Assembly (NCBI GenBank): GCA_018817385.1
Contig: JAHIUA010000081.1
Span: 1 to 64,000, forward strand
Length of the DNA stretch: 64,000 nucleotides
DNA from: Pseudomonadota bacterium
GTDB taxonomy: Bacteria; Desulfobacterota; Desulfobulbia; Desulfobulbales; Desulfocapsaceae
Direction: 5' to 3'
Positions 16,276-25,346 of this stretch are shown one piece after another. The stretch's first letter is position 1; each line of letters opens with the position of its first letter. Made by a program: the position numbers and the translations under genes. The notes below the pieces were generated by a model. The model saw nothing but the letters and a program-made list of their open reading frames with translations, had not been told where the DNA came from and made no database searches.

Positions 16276-17502
16276 ATGAAGGTGAAACGGAGTATGTCAA
16301 GAACGAGCAAAATAGCTGCTATGTTTATCGGGGCTTTTTCAATACTATTTGTCGGTTGGCTCGTCCTGGCGCAGCAGAAACCTCCGGAGCCAAAAACGCC
16401 ATTCCAGTTTACTCAGGTGAGCCGGGGGAACCTTGAGGTGATAGTCTCCAGCACAGGAACCCTGGCGGCCGTGGAAACTGTGGAAATAGGCACTCAGATT
16501 TCAGGGACAATCGACAAGCTCATGGTGGACTATAATGACACGGTAAAAAAAGGAAATGTACTGGCAGTGCTTGATCAGTCTCTTTTCAAGGTCTCTATCC
16601 AGAGTGCAAAAGCCGGACTGCTAAAGGCTCAGGCGGAACTGAAACAAGCAGAGGCTGAGTATAAGCGGCATAAGCCTCTTTATGAAAAAGGCTATATATC
16701 CGAACAGGAATTTCTCCCGATCGAGACCGAAGTCGATACCCTAAAAGCCTCTCTGTTAGCAGCGAAGGCGACCCTCCAGCAAGCGGAGATCAATCTGGAG
16801 TATACGGTGATCAGTTCCCCTATTGACGGCACTATCATCGATCGAAGTATCGACGCAGGGCAAACGGTTGCGGCAAGCCTCAGTACTCCGACCCTGTTTC
16901 TGATCGCCAAAGATTTATCACACATGCAGATCGAAACCAATGTCGACGAAACGGATATCGGTCAGATTCAACAGGGCCAATCTGTACGATTCACGGTGCA
17001 AAGTTATTTTGACCGAACCTTTACTGGAAGCGTTCGGCAGATCAGATTGCAGCCGGAAACCGTCGATAATGTCGTGACCTACACAGTCATCGTCGAGGCA
17101 ACTAACGAATCCGGACGCCTATTGCCGGGAATGACTGCAACAGTCGATTTCATCGTCCATGATGTCGAGAATGCTCTACTGGTACCAGTTGCTGCATTAC
17201 AATTCAGTCCGGACATGGCAGCTGGCAAAGAACCGGCTAACGGCGAGACCGACAATAGTCAACTCTTTTGTCAGGATAACGAAGGACGGCTGAGAGCCCT
17301 TACAGTTGACATTGGGCCGAGTGATGGCCTGGTAGCTGTTGTTACCGGAAAAAACCTTGCAGAAGGAATGAGGGTGGCAATTGGCTTTGAGAAAAACAGC
17401 AATGCATCTGCCCAGGATAGCGGGTTCTCTCTGTCCCGCTTTATTGGACAGGGCATGGGCCCGGGGGCTGGACCTGTACAGGGACAGGGGCCACGGCCAT
17501 GA
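16276..17502 (+). CDS. macA: periplasmic adaptor subunit (MacA/HlyD family)
   Basis: The 408-residue protein has one N-terminal membrane anchor (about residues 13-33). A lipoyl half-motif (VSSTGTLAAVETVEIGTQIS) and a long alpha-hairpin (about residues 95-175) follow, then the second lipoyl half (VISSPIDGTIIDRSIDAGQT) and beta-barrel/membrane-proximal domains. The C-terminus is Gly/Pro-rich (GQGMGPGAGPVQGQ), an unusual disordered tail. The adaptor bridges the inner-membrane ABC complex and TolC. The ATG follows the tolC stop directly, and the end overlaps the ATPase gene by four bases. Confidence 0.9.
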   Translation: MKVKRSMSRTSKIAAMFIGAFSILFVGWLVLAQQKPPEPKTPFQFTQVSRGNLEVIVSSTGTLAAVETVEIGTQISGTIDKLMVDYNDTVKKGNVLAVLDQSLFKVSIQSAKAGLLKAQAELKQAEAEYKRHKPLYEKGYISEQEFLPIETEVDTLKASLLAAKATLQQAEINLEYTVISSPIDGTIIDRSIDAGQTVAASLSTPTLFLIAKDLSHMQIETNVDETDIGQIQQGQSVRFTVQSYFDRTFTGSVRQIRLQPETVDNVVTYTVIVEATNESGRLLPGMTATVDFIVHDVENALLVPVAALQFSPDMAAGKEPANGETDNSQLFCQDNEGRLRALTVDIGPSDGLVAVVTGKNLAEGMRVAIGFEKNSNASAQDSGFSLSRFIGQGMGPGAGPVQGQGPRP

Positions 17503-18245
17503 GTACTGCACAAATCAGCCTCAGCCGGATCCGTAAAGTGTTCTCAATGGGTGATGTACAAGTTGAGGCTCTAGGCGGCATCTCACTTACCATTTGCAGT
17601 GGCGAATTTGTTGCCATCATGGGGAGCTCCGGTAGTGGAAAATCAACCCTGATGAATATTCTTGGTTGTCTCGATACGCCGACCAGTGGCAGTTATCACT
17701 TTGAAGGTGTACAGGTCGAAGACTTGAATCGTAAGCAACTTGCAGATTTACGTAATACGAAGATCGGCTTTGTATTTCAGGGGTTCAACCTTCTTCCCCG
17801 AACCACAGCACTGGAAAATGTAGAATTGCCTTTGCTCTATGACAGGCATCGCAAGAATAGTGATCCCCGCAAGAGTTCCATAGCGGCACTTGAGCGTGTC
17901 GGACTTGGAAATCGTCTGAATCATGAACCGAGTCAACTATCCGGTGGGCAGCAGCAACGGGTGGCAATTGCACGTGCTTTGGTGACTCAGCCGTCGCTCA
18001 TTTTTGCAGACGAACCGACCGGCAACCTTGACAGCCATACAACGTTAGAAGTTCTAGACCTATTTCAAAAATTAAACCGGGCAGGCTTGACTCTCATAAT
18101 GGTAACCCATGAGCCGGAAGTTGCCCAGTATGCCAGTCGATTAGTACAATTACGCGATGGTCAGCTCCTCAAAGATGAAGCGGTCTGTACTCCCCGTGAC
18201 GCTGCGACGGATCTTGCTGAAAATTATTGTAGGGGAGCCGCATGA
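17499..18245 (+). CDS. MacB-like ABC exporter, ATPase subunit
   Basis: This 248-residue ATPase has Walker A GSSGSGKST, Q-loop LGFVFQG-like (IGFVFQGFNLLP), signature LSGGQQQRVAIARAL, Walker B LIFADEPTGNLD and the His switch VTHEPEVAQYA. In MacB the ATPase is fused to the permease; here the ATPase is separate and the permease is the next gene, as in LolD/YknY-type systems. Overlaps of four bases on both sides show strict coupling. The substrate is unknown; MacB-like systems export macrolides, peptides, siderophores or toxins. Confidence 0.92.
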   Translation: MSTAQISLSRIRKVFSMGDVQVEALGGISLTICSGEFVAIMGSSGSGKSTLMNILGCLDTPTSGSYHFEGVQVEDLNRKQLADLRNTKIGFVFQGFNLLPRTTALENVELPLLYDRHRKNSDPRKSSIAALERVGLGNRLNHEPSQLSGGQQQRVAIARALVTQPSLIFADEPTGNLDSHTTLEVLDLFQKLNRAGLTLIMVTHEPEVAQYASRLVQLRDGQLLKDEAVCTPRDAATDLAENYCRGAA

Positions 18246-19459
18246 GATTTAGAAAGTTGGTCCTCGTGGCCCTGAAATCCATTGCCCGTAACAAGATGCG
18301 TAGCCTTTTAACCATGCTCGGCATCATCATTGGTGTCGGCTCAGTAATCACAATGGTTGCCCTGGGAGAAGGATCACAAAAAGACATCGAGGATAATGTT
18401 GCTTCGTTGGGAACCAACCTGCTGATGGTACGACCGGGAAGCATAAATTCGGGTGGGGTCCGTGGTGGAGCCGGAACCCGGCCTAGCCTTTCCATGAACG
18501 ATGTCAATCGCCTTGAAAAAAATGCAACCTTACTGCACTGGGTCTCTGCAGAAATCCGTGCGAACAGTCAGGTAATTGCAGGAAACAATAATTGGAATAC
18601 TACGGTGACCGGCGTTGCCCCGGAATATCTGGCGATTCGCAACTATCAGATCGCCAGTGGTTCCTTCTTTACTGATCGGGAGTGTAAAACACGAGCTAAG
18701 GTTGCGATATTGGGGAAGACGGTCGCCGATGAACTCTTTCCAGATCAGGACCCGATAGGGGCACGCCTGCGTATCCGAAATGTTCCTTTCAAGATAATCG
18801 GGGTATTGGCGGAGAAAGGCCAATCTTCGATGGGGAACGACCAGGACGATATCATCCTTGCTCCTGACACCACTGTACTTTTTCGTTTGAGTGACGGAAA
18901 ATTCGTCAATGACATTTCAGCAAGTGCTGTCAGCGCTGAACAGATGGATGCTGCCAAAGCAGAACTCACAGCCCTGCTGCGTAGTGAACATCACCTGGCC
19001 GCTGATGTTGAAAATGACTTTTTGGTCCGAGACCAGACTGAAATTATCGAGATCGCAACCAGCGTGACCGGTACATTGACCATGCTTTTAAGCTCTGTTG
19101 CCGGCGTTTCATTACTTGTAGGGGGAATCGGTATCATGAATATTATGCTTGTCTCGGTTACCGAGCGTACTCGTGAGATTGGTATTCGTCTGGCTATCGG
19201 TGCCCGACCGTCTGATATACTCGCACAATTTCTTATCGAAGCAGCTATCCTCAGCCTGATTGGTGGCTTGATTGGCATATTATCCGGTTTGAGTGCAGCC
19301 TGGGGAATTGGTTTACTGCTGGGAGTTAGCGCGGTCATTAATCCTACTGTTGTGTCCATTACCGTCCTGTTCACCGGGGCTGTTGGAGTGTTTTTCGGTT
19401 TTTACCCTGCGCGCAAAGCCGCAAATCTCAACCCTATAGACGCATTGCGCTATGAGTGA
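18242..19459 (+). CDS. MacB-like ABC exporter, permease subunit
   Basis: This 405-residue FtsX/MacB-type permease has one N-terminal helix (about residues 20-42), a large periplasmic domain with the typical VASLGTNLLMVRPGS start, and three C-terminal helices (about 280-400). The latter include VGGIGIMNIMLVSVTERTRE and the coupling segment GIRLAIGARPSDILAQF. The end (PARKAANLNPIDALRYE) is a family signature. It works by mechanotransmission, pushing periplasmic substrate through MacA/TolC rather than transporting across the inner membrane. It is the last gene of the exporter operon and is followed by a strong hairpin. Confidence 0.92.
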   Translation: MRFRKLVLVALKSIARNKMRSLLTMLGIIIGVGSVITMVALGEGSQKDIEDNVASLGTNLLMVRPGSINSGGVRGGAGTRPSLSMNDVNRLEKNATLLHWVSAEIRANSQVIAGNNNWNTTVTGVAPEYLAIRNYQIASGSFFTDRECKTRAKVAILGKTVADELFPDQDPIGARLRIRNVPFKIIGVLAEKGQSSMGNDQDDIILAPDTTVLFRLSDGKFVNDISASAVSAEQMDAAKAELTALLRSEHHLAADVENDFLVRDQTEIIEIATSVTGTLTMLLSSVAGVSLLVGGIGIMNIMLVSVTERTREIGIRLAIGARPSDILAQFLIEAAILSLIGGLIGILSGLSAAWGIGLLLGVSAVINPTVVSITVLFTGAVGVFFGFYPARKAANLNPIDALRYE

Positions 19460-19603
19460 TTTTGTAAGGGCTTGGGCGTCTTTTGAACTAAGGGAAACTT
19501 TCCGAATAAATGCCACCTTTGAAGCGAATGCTTCTATTGGCCGGTAGGTGTCAACATACTTTTCGCCTGCTAAGATTATTTAAGACTGCTTACTGTGCTG
19601 ACG

Positions 19604-19653
19604 TTTTTCTTTTTTCTTCCCTCCCTTTTTACAAAGGGAAGAAAAAAGAAAAA
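19604..19653 (+). terminator. perfect 19-bp hairpin after the exporter operon
   Basis: TTTTTCTTTTTTCTTCCCT (19604-19622) is exactly complementary to 19635-19653, with a 12-base loop. It lies about 145 bases after the permease stop and is the obvious candidate terminator. The pyrimidine-rich left arm and purine-rich right arm are unusual, and the tail (CTATTTTTG) is only moderately U-rich. Confidence 0.6.
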
Positions 19654-19765
19654 CTATTTTTGTAGGTTGGACATGGAATCAACATGTTAGCGAGAAAAGA
19701 GACTGGTCCCACTGATACTTCAACAAGTTGTCGCCACCCACACACAAAACAGCAAGGAGCCTCAT

Positions 19766-20097
19766 TTAGGCTGCTTTTTTGATTTTAATATTCTGCGGCT
19801 GCTCATTAACCGGATTAAGCTTAACAATTGGTTCATGAGTCCAGTTTCTGATCTTACCAGACCAACGTTCAGGATGTTGTTTTTTCGCTTCTACATACAC
19901 GCATTCTCGTTGTTTTAGAATATTCAAATCCTCGCCATTATGACGTTGTGCTGGCGTCACAAACTTCAACCCACTATGACGATGAGACTGGTTATACCAG
20001 TCTCTGAATTTGGCTACCCACTTGCGTGCCTCATCAAGATTTTCAAACGGTTTCGATGGGTAGGCTGGTACGTACTTGAGTGTCTTGAATATGAGTG
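19766..20097 (-). pseudogene. IS3-family transposase OrfB, C-terminal fragment
   Basis: The minus strand reads continuously from about 20097 as LFK-type IS3 integrase sequence. Recognisable parts are LKYVPAYPSKPFENLDEARK, FRDWYNQSHRHSGLKFVTPA and RWSGKIRNW, ending at 19766. This is the last third of the rve domain and the conserved tail; the DDE catalytic residues D and D are missing, and only the final region survives. No start codon is available in the frame except an internal TTG. The fragment begins exactly at the stop codon of the hybrid kinase, marking an insertion or deletion joint. Confidence 0.8.
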
Positions 20098-22461
20098 CTA
20101 ATCCAAGAGTTCTCTTGTCTTGTTGAGCATATCTCTGAGGTGATATGGCTTGCCGACAAACGCGGCAGCACCACCTTTGAGAGCTTCTGTTATCTTATCG
20201 CTGCTCGTATATCCGCTGGCAATAATCACTTTGATTTCGGGATCAATCCTAAGGAGTTCCGTTAAACATTTATGGCCGCCCATCATTGGCATGCCGAGAT
20301 CCATGATCACCAAGTCAATCCGGTTTTTTTCCCTCTTATAGATCTCAATAGCCTTTTCTCCGCTTTCGGCGGTGATGGTCGTGTAGCCATACGCCCTTAA
20401 CATCTCCTGGCCAATGTCCAGAATGGGTTCTTCATCATCAACAAGGAGTATTGTTTCGTGTCCGCCGCGTATTTCAGCCTCTTCCTCAGGCCCTGTTTCC
20501 TGCTCTATATTCCCCTCGTCTAACACTGGGTAATAGATCTTAAAAACCGTTCCGTGGCCTGGCTCGCTGTAGACAATGATGTGCCCACCATGATTTCTCA
20601 CAATGCCGTAAACCATGGCCAGGCCAAGCCCGGTTCCCTTGCCTATCTCTTTCGTCGTATAGAAAGGTTCGAATATATGTCCCAATGTCTCTTTGTCCAT
20701 GCCACAGCCGGTATCTGAAATAGTCAGCTGGACATATTCGCCCGAGGCAGCTCCTGCATGAGCATTACCGTCTCTTTCATCAAGAACAACGTTTCGCGTT
20801 TCAAAGACAATTTTGCCTCCATCCGGCATGGCATAATTGGCATTAACCGCGATATTCATCATGACCTGTTCAAGCTGTATAGGATCTCCATTGAAGATCT
20901 TAATATCTTCAGCCAAATGCAGTTCGATAGCTATCATCTTTGGAATTGTTCTCTGAAGTATCTTGTAGACCTGGTCAATTTCCTGATTAAGATTCACAGG
21001 TCTTAAAATGCTCTCCATTTTCCTGCTAAAAATAAGAAGTTCTTTGGTCAGTTCCGATGCCCTATGAGCGGATCTGTTAATCTCATTCAAATAACGAATG
21101 TCGGGATCATTTTCTGCCTTTTTCATTAATAAAAGTTGAACATAACCGAATATAGCCTGAAGGATGTTATTAAAGTCATGGGCAATACCGCCGGCCAGGG
21201 TACCGATAGCCTCCATTTTCTGAGCTTGAAGGAGTTGGGCTTGTATTTTTTCTTTTTCTTCCTCCGCCCGCTTCCGCTCGGTTATGTCCTCTCCGGAGCT
21301 TAACGTCGCATGTTTGTTGCCGTTTTCATTTTTCAGGAGGGTATTGTGCCATGCTATAATTCGTTCCTTGCCGCTCTTGGTAACAACCGGATTTTCAAAA
21401 TATTCACCCACCTCAGATTCTCCGTCTATTATTTGACTGAAAATTCTTGATACCTCATTTTTCATTGCTTCCGGAAGAAAATTATCGAAAAAGTTTTTGC
21501 CAATAATCTCTTTTTCATCGTATCCTAAGATTTGACAGCCTTTTTTATTTATATGTGTCACTTTTCCATCAGCATTAATGACGACCAGCATTACCCCCGC
21601 AACATCGAGATACTTTTGTGCATTATCCCTTTCTTTTAGCAAGGCCTGTTCTGCTTTCTTGCGTTCAACAACTTCCAGAGCAAATGTGTCTCGTGAGACG
21701 GTGATCATATGCAGATTTTTCACCATCTTATTAAAAGAATCGGCCAATTCTCCTATCTCATCTTTGGATTGAATCTCTATCTTGGTATCTAAGCTGCCCT
21801 TACCGATCTGAGCCGCCGCTTCTGTTAATTTCAGGATCGGTCTTGAGATTAAACGAGAGATGAAAAAGGCCAATATCACCGAAAGGATTAAAATCAAGGT
21901 ACTGAAGATTAATACCAGGTTGCGGGTATGGATAATATTTTTTTTGGCTATTTTTACTGTTCTTCTTGAATCTTCAATGTGCTCTTTGATAAACGGATCA
22001 GCCAATAATCTAAAATCGTCTACTGTCCTATATATTTTTTTCTTTACAATATTCAGTTCTTTTTCAGTTCCCCCTTTATCCTTCAGCAGGATATATTCCG
22101 TGATAAAATTTACAAATGTGTCTATTTTTTCTTCTATTACTACCATGTGCTCAGGGGAATCATGGCCGGCGTGGAGTAATTTGTGGATTGTCAGGTACTT
22201 GCTCAGATCAGCTATCATAAGCTCAACACTTTTTTTGACTTCTATATCTCCGGTTGCAGTATATTCAGCTGCAGATACGAGACTATGGTACAATTCAGCG
22301 TCCATATGGAGCAGCGCGATTGTGCCCGGTAACACTTCCCCGGCAATCTCCTGGAAATCTGTTGTTAGTCTCTCTTGAAGAGTTACGCAAATATAGGTCA
22401 CAGACAAGATTAAAAGAGACGACACAAAAAAACCGCTGATCAGTTTTTGATTTATCTTCAT
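20098..22461 (-). CDS. hybrid sensor histidine kinase with PAS and receiver domains
   Basis: The 787-residue membrane kinase reads in order: TM1 (about residues 9-27), a helical periplasmic sensor of about 150 residues, TM2 (about 184-204), HAMP (205-257) and PAS (about 275-390, GYDEKEIIGKNFFDNFLP). HisKA follows (GTLAGGIAHDFNNILQAIFG, phospho-His in the IAHDF motif), then HATPase (VNANYAMPDGG, ISDTGCGMD, GKGTGLGLAMVYGI) and a C-terminal receiver (LVDDEE, LVIMDLGMPMMGG, GKPYHLRDM). Its start overlaps the stop of the periplasmic binding-protein gene (ATGA), so the binding protein is likely its sensory partner. The receiver lacks a DNA-binding output; a separate regulator must exist elsewhere. 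Confidence 0.9.
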   Translation of the reverse strand: MKINQKLISGFFVSSLLILSVTYICVTLQERLTTDFQEIAGEVLPGTIALLHMDAELYHSLVSAAEYTATGDIEVKKSVELMIADLSKYLTIHKLLHAGHDSPEHMVVIEEKIDTFVNFITEYILLKDKGGTEKELNIVKKKIYRTVDDFRLLADPFIKEHIEDSRRTVKIAKKNIIHTRNLVLIFSTLILILSVILAFFISRLISRPILKLTEAAAQIGKGSLDTKIEIQSKDEIGELADSFNKMVKNLHMITVSRDTFALEVVERKKAEQALLKERDNAQKYLDVAGVMLVVINADGKVTHINKKGCQILGYDEKEIIGKNFFDNFLPEAMKNEVSRIFSQIIDGESEVGEYFENPVVTKSGKERIIAWHNTLLKNENGNKHATLSSGEDITERKRAEEEKEKIQAQLLQAQKMEAIGTLAGGIAHDFNNILQAIFGYVQLLLMKKAENDPDIRYLNEINRSAHRASELTKELLIFSRKMESILRPVNLNQEIDQVYKILQRTIPKMIAIELHLAEDIKIFNGDPIQLEQVMMNIAVNANYAMPDGGKIVFETRNVVLDERDGNAHAGAASGEYVQLTISDTGCGMDKETLGHIFEPFYTTKEIGKGTGLGLAMVYGIVRNHGGHIIVYSEPGHGTVFKIYYPVLDEGNIEQETGPEEEAEIRGGHETILLVDDEEPILDIGQEMLRAYGYTTITAESGEKAIEIYKREKNRIDLVIMDLGMPMMGGHKCLTELLRIDPEIKVIIASGYTSSDKITEALKGGAAAFVGKPYHLRDMLNKTRELLD

Positions 22462-23216
22462 TTTTCGCTAAACCCGTGTTCCTTAAATATCGTCTTGCCC
22501 TCAGATGCTACGAAGTCCGCAAATAACTGTGCACTTTCTTTATGCTCTGATGAAGTTAATACAGCGACACGAATCTCAGTTGTTTCAATGATTTCAGGTG
22601 GGATTTCAATCCCCTTGAGGTTCTTTAATTCCGGCCAGTACATCGTGTCTTTCCAGATTATTGCGGCATCCACCTCTTTCCTGACTACTAAGTTGAGTAA
22701 TTCAACGACGGTCGGGCTTCTTATCACTATGTTTTTTGTAATACCCTCTTTGATTGCAGACCTGCTAAGTATCGCATCAGCCACTCCGCCCATGGAACAC
22801 ATTTTTGTATTTCCAACTGAGATCCTTACTCCAGGTTTTGCCAGATCATCAAATGATCGTATCTCTTTTGGATTATCCTTATGAATACAAACCATCGGTA
22901 CATGTAAGGCAACGTACTGGTGGTTATCTATAAGATCAGGGGCATTTTCGAAAATATGGACGGACCCCGGGACGAAAACGTCTCCTCTTCCTGTATCCCT
23001 TATTGTGCTCAAACAGGTAGCTGACCCGGCATAAATTATATTCAGTATTATATCATGCTTCTGCTCGAAGGCCGCTTGGACTTCTTCCATTGCTTTTTGC
23101 ATACCTTTGCCTACATAGACAATGAGCGTCTTGTCTTTTGGGTCGCATTCGACAACAAAAAGCATACACACCCCAAGAACCAGAAGCAACGCTAGCGCAA
23201 TCATTCTTTTCGACAT
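22458..23216 (-). CDS. periplasmic ModA-like solute-binding protein coupled to the hybrid kinase
   Basis: This 252-residue exported protein has a signal peptide (about residues 1-22, ending near VECD, possibly a lipoprotein-like Cys) and a ModA/SBP_bac_11 type II fold. The ligand-pocket strands are recognisable as VYVGKGMQKAMEEV, YAGSATCLSTIRDT and RISVGNTKMCSMGGVADAIL. Cysteines stand at three positions near the pocket (ATCLS, MVCIH, KMCSM), which is not usual for molybdate-binding ModA. There is no ABC permease or ATPase nearby. The four-base overlap with the kinase gene implies an accessory sensor for a soft oxyanion or metal. I cannot say which; arsenite or another thiophilic ligand is speculative. 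Confidence 0.7.
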   Translation of the reverse strand: MSKRMIALALLLVLGVCMLFVVECDPKDKTLIVYVGKGMQKAMEEVQAAFEQKHDIILNIIYAGSATCLSTIRDTGRGDVFVPGSVHIFENAPDLIDNHQYVALHVPMVCIHKDNPKEIRSFDDLAKPGVRISVGNTKMCSMGGVADAILSRSAIKEGITKNIVIRSPTVVELLNLVVRKEVDAAIIWKDTMYWPELKNLKGIEIPPEIIETTEIRVAVLTSSEHKESAQLFADFVASEGKTIFKEHGFSEK

Positions 23217-23680
23217 CTTAGATCCTCCCGTAAGCTTCCCTATTTATGAAATAGTACGACTGCTTATTTTTCACATTATCAAAAAAACGTTATTGTAACA
23301 AATTGTACGATAGTAATTTGTCTTTAAATCAGAAAGATAGACACAACGTAGTACAATTCTCTGTCCATCTTTCTGCTACGAGTAGACATAAATAAAGATC
23401 TCAAGAGATAGTATAAAATGATATAATGAGGCCAGTCGTCATTTGATGGGTATCAGCTCCCAATCAGAAAAAGTATTCTTTGGCAACCTAAACTATTTAA
23501 GAAAAACTGCATTTTGAGACTATTCCTGACAAGATCTCGAGCAAAGAGGTTGAGACGGATGGCCACGGAGTTTTAAATCGAAGGTTTGAAGAAACAGTAG
23601 TATCCTAACGTTGAGAAGACATACGGGAAGTTAGAGCTGGTAAGGCAGATCTCAACTACTTCTCGAAGAGTAACTCCATC
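23217..23680. other. intergenic region, AT-rich, with possible transposase traces
   Basis: This 464-base gap holds the promoter-side sequence of the binding protein (leftward) and the 3' end of the haem sensor. A short + frame near 23590-23660 (VEKTYGKLELVRQISTTSRR) faintly resembles an IS3 OrfA tail, but it is interrupted by stops. Nothing else is supported. Confidence 0.3.
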
Positions 23681-25261
23681 TCATTCTTCTATTGTTCCGT
23701 CTTTTTTACCTTCCTCATACCAATCTAGTCCGCCATACAACTTATCGGAACATTCCATGCACATCCCGTGGCTGAATACTGCCTTTGAATGTTCAGAGAT
23801 ATATTGATCGACTTGCTGCCAAAAACCTGCATCATTTCTTATTTTATGACATATGGAGCAAATGGGAATAATCCCCTGTAAGGTTTTAATCTCATCCAGT
23901 GATTTTTGAAGCGCAACGACCAGTTTTTCTCTTTCTATGTCTGCCTTCTTTTTTTCAGTGACATCCTCAAAAACACAGGCAAAATGATTTTCGGCTGGCT
24001 GATAAGCTGAAATAAAAAAATATTTATCCAATTCTACACTATAGTTTTCAAAACAAACGGAATCTCCGGACAGGGCAACCTTGCCATACGTGTCAATCCA
24101 AGACTTTTCAGTACCAGGAAGAACCCCCAGCGCAGTTTTGCCTATCAAATCTTCTGCTTTCAGACCTGTTATTTTTTCAAATATTGGGTTGACAGCCAAA
24201 AACTTGCAATCAATTGGCTGATTGTCATTATCAAAAATAATCTCATGCAGGGAAAAACCATTGATCATACCGTTAAAGAGAGATTTATACTGATGATTGG
24301 ATGCCTTGAGATCCGAAGTACGTTCAGTAACGATCTGTTCAAGATTATCAACGTGGTTTCGTAACTTCTTCGACATATGGTTAAAAGCATCAGCCATTTC
24401 GCTTAAATCATTAGTAAACGGCACCTGGACTTCTTCACCTAAATGTTCATCGTTTTCACTAATCTGAATTGCTTTCTTCCTTATCCGACTTAGCGGCTTA
24501 ACCATAAAAAATCTAGAAATAAGAAATTGAACAAACATTAAAAAACAAAAGGAAATGGCTAAAACAATCAAGGTGTTCCTAGAGTACTCATCAGCGTTCG
24601 CATACGCTTTAGAAAGTGGGATCTTGATTGAAATTGCAGAGACAACATCATCCACCTTTCGCCCAAAGCTGCGCTCGCGGCCATACTTGTCACTTAAGCC
24701 TTTAGGGGCATTTTCAGGAATAGTGTGGCAACGAAGACAGGATTCCTCCATTACTTCGCCACGTTTGAGAATCATAAAATAATATTGGCCGTCTACCTCG
24801 CGAATGAGTGTACGTTCTTTTAACAGAGGATTTGTGTTGAGATCCTGTAAAAAAGATTTCTCAAAATCATCGGCTTCATTTTCAGGACTACGCGCATTGA
24901 TAGCACACTCCTTATAATAGAAGTCCTCTGAGCCTAATAATTTAAAATATTTATCTATTTCACGGACTGCAAAGGTTGACGACATCCAGCTTGGCTCAAA
25001 GTAATCCTCAGAACGATACGAATCAGAAAGTTTAAAAACCGCTGGTTTAAGTTGTTTTGTGAAAAATGTATGGGTCGCAAGATTTCTATCTAAAATGATT
25101 TTTGCCTTTTCTTGGGCCTCTATCAATGCTTGCTTCTGCATACGTGTTTTGTCGATCATGAAAATAAAGATTGAAACAAGAATCATCACGATAGCAATGC
25201 TGAGATTAAGACATATGCTGAGGCTGATTTTATGCTTGTGACTACCTTGATTTTTTTTCAT
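23681..25261 (-). CDS. c-type haem, HAMP and PAS sensor without a kinase domain
   Basis: The 526-residue membrane protein has TM1 (about residues 14-35). A periplasmic Tll0287/DUF3365-like domain follows with a c-type haem site ESCLRCHTIPENAPKG. TM2 (about 230-252), HAMP and a coiled linker come next, then a PAS domain (GLKAEDLIGKTALGVLPGT). The C-terminal module has CSICHKIRNDAGFWQQVDQY and HGMCMECSDKLYG, a Cys/His pattern seen at the end of many PAS and response-regulator proteins. No HisKA/HATPase, GGDEF or methyl-accepting region is present, so it must signal through the C-terminal module or a partner. Haem in the periplasmic part suggests sensing of redox state, NO or O2. Confidence 0.78.
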   Translation of the reverse strand: MKKNQGSHKHKISLSICLNLSIAIVMILVSIFIFMIDKTRMQKQALIEAQEKAKIILDRNLATHTFFTKQLKPAVFKLSDSYRSEDYFEPSWMSSTFAVREIDKYFKLLGSEDFYYKECAINARSPENEADDFEKSFLQDLNTNPLLKERTLIREVDGQYYFMILKRGEVMEESCLRCHTIPENAPKGLSDKYGRERSFGRKVDDVVSAISIKIPLSKAYANADEYSRNTLIVLAISFCFLMFVQFLISRFFMVKPLSRIRKKAIQISENDEHLGEEVQVPFTNDLSEMADAFNHMSKKLRNHVDNLEQIVTERTSDLKASNHQYKSLFNGMINGFSLHEIIFDNDNQPIDCKFLAVNPIFEKITGLKAEDLIGKTALGVLPGTEKSWIDTYGKVALSGDSVCFENYSVELDKYFFISAYQPAENHFACVFEDVTEKKKADIEREKLVVALQKSLDEIKTLQGIIPICSICHKIRNDAGFWQQVDQYISEHSKAVFSHGMCMECSDKLYGGLDWYEEGKKDGTIEE

Positions 25262-25346
25262 ACAAAGGCCTTAAGTAAGATTGTGGGGGGATTGGCCAAA
25301 AGCCCAATATAACGCTTGGAGAGAAACAGAAGGATTAATCTTTTTA

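Noticed and set aside
22458-23216. Molybdate ABC transporter binding protein ModA
   Set aside because: No modB/modC genes are adjacent; the gene overlaps a histidine kinase gene and pocket positions carry cysteines, so a sensor role is more likely.
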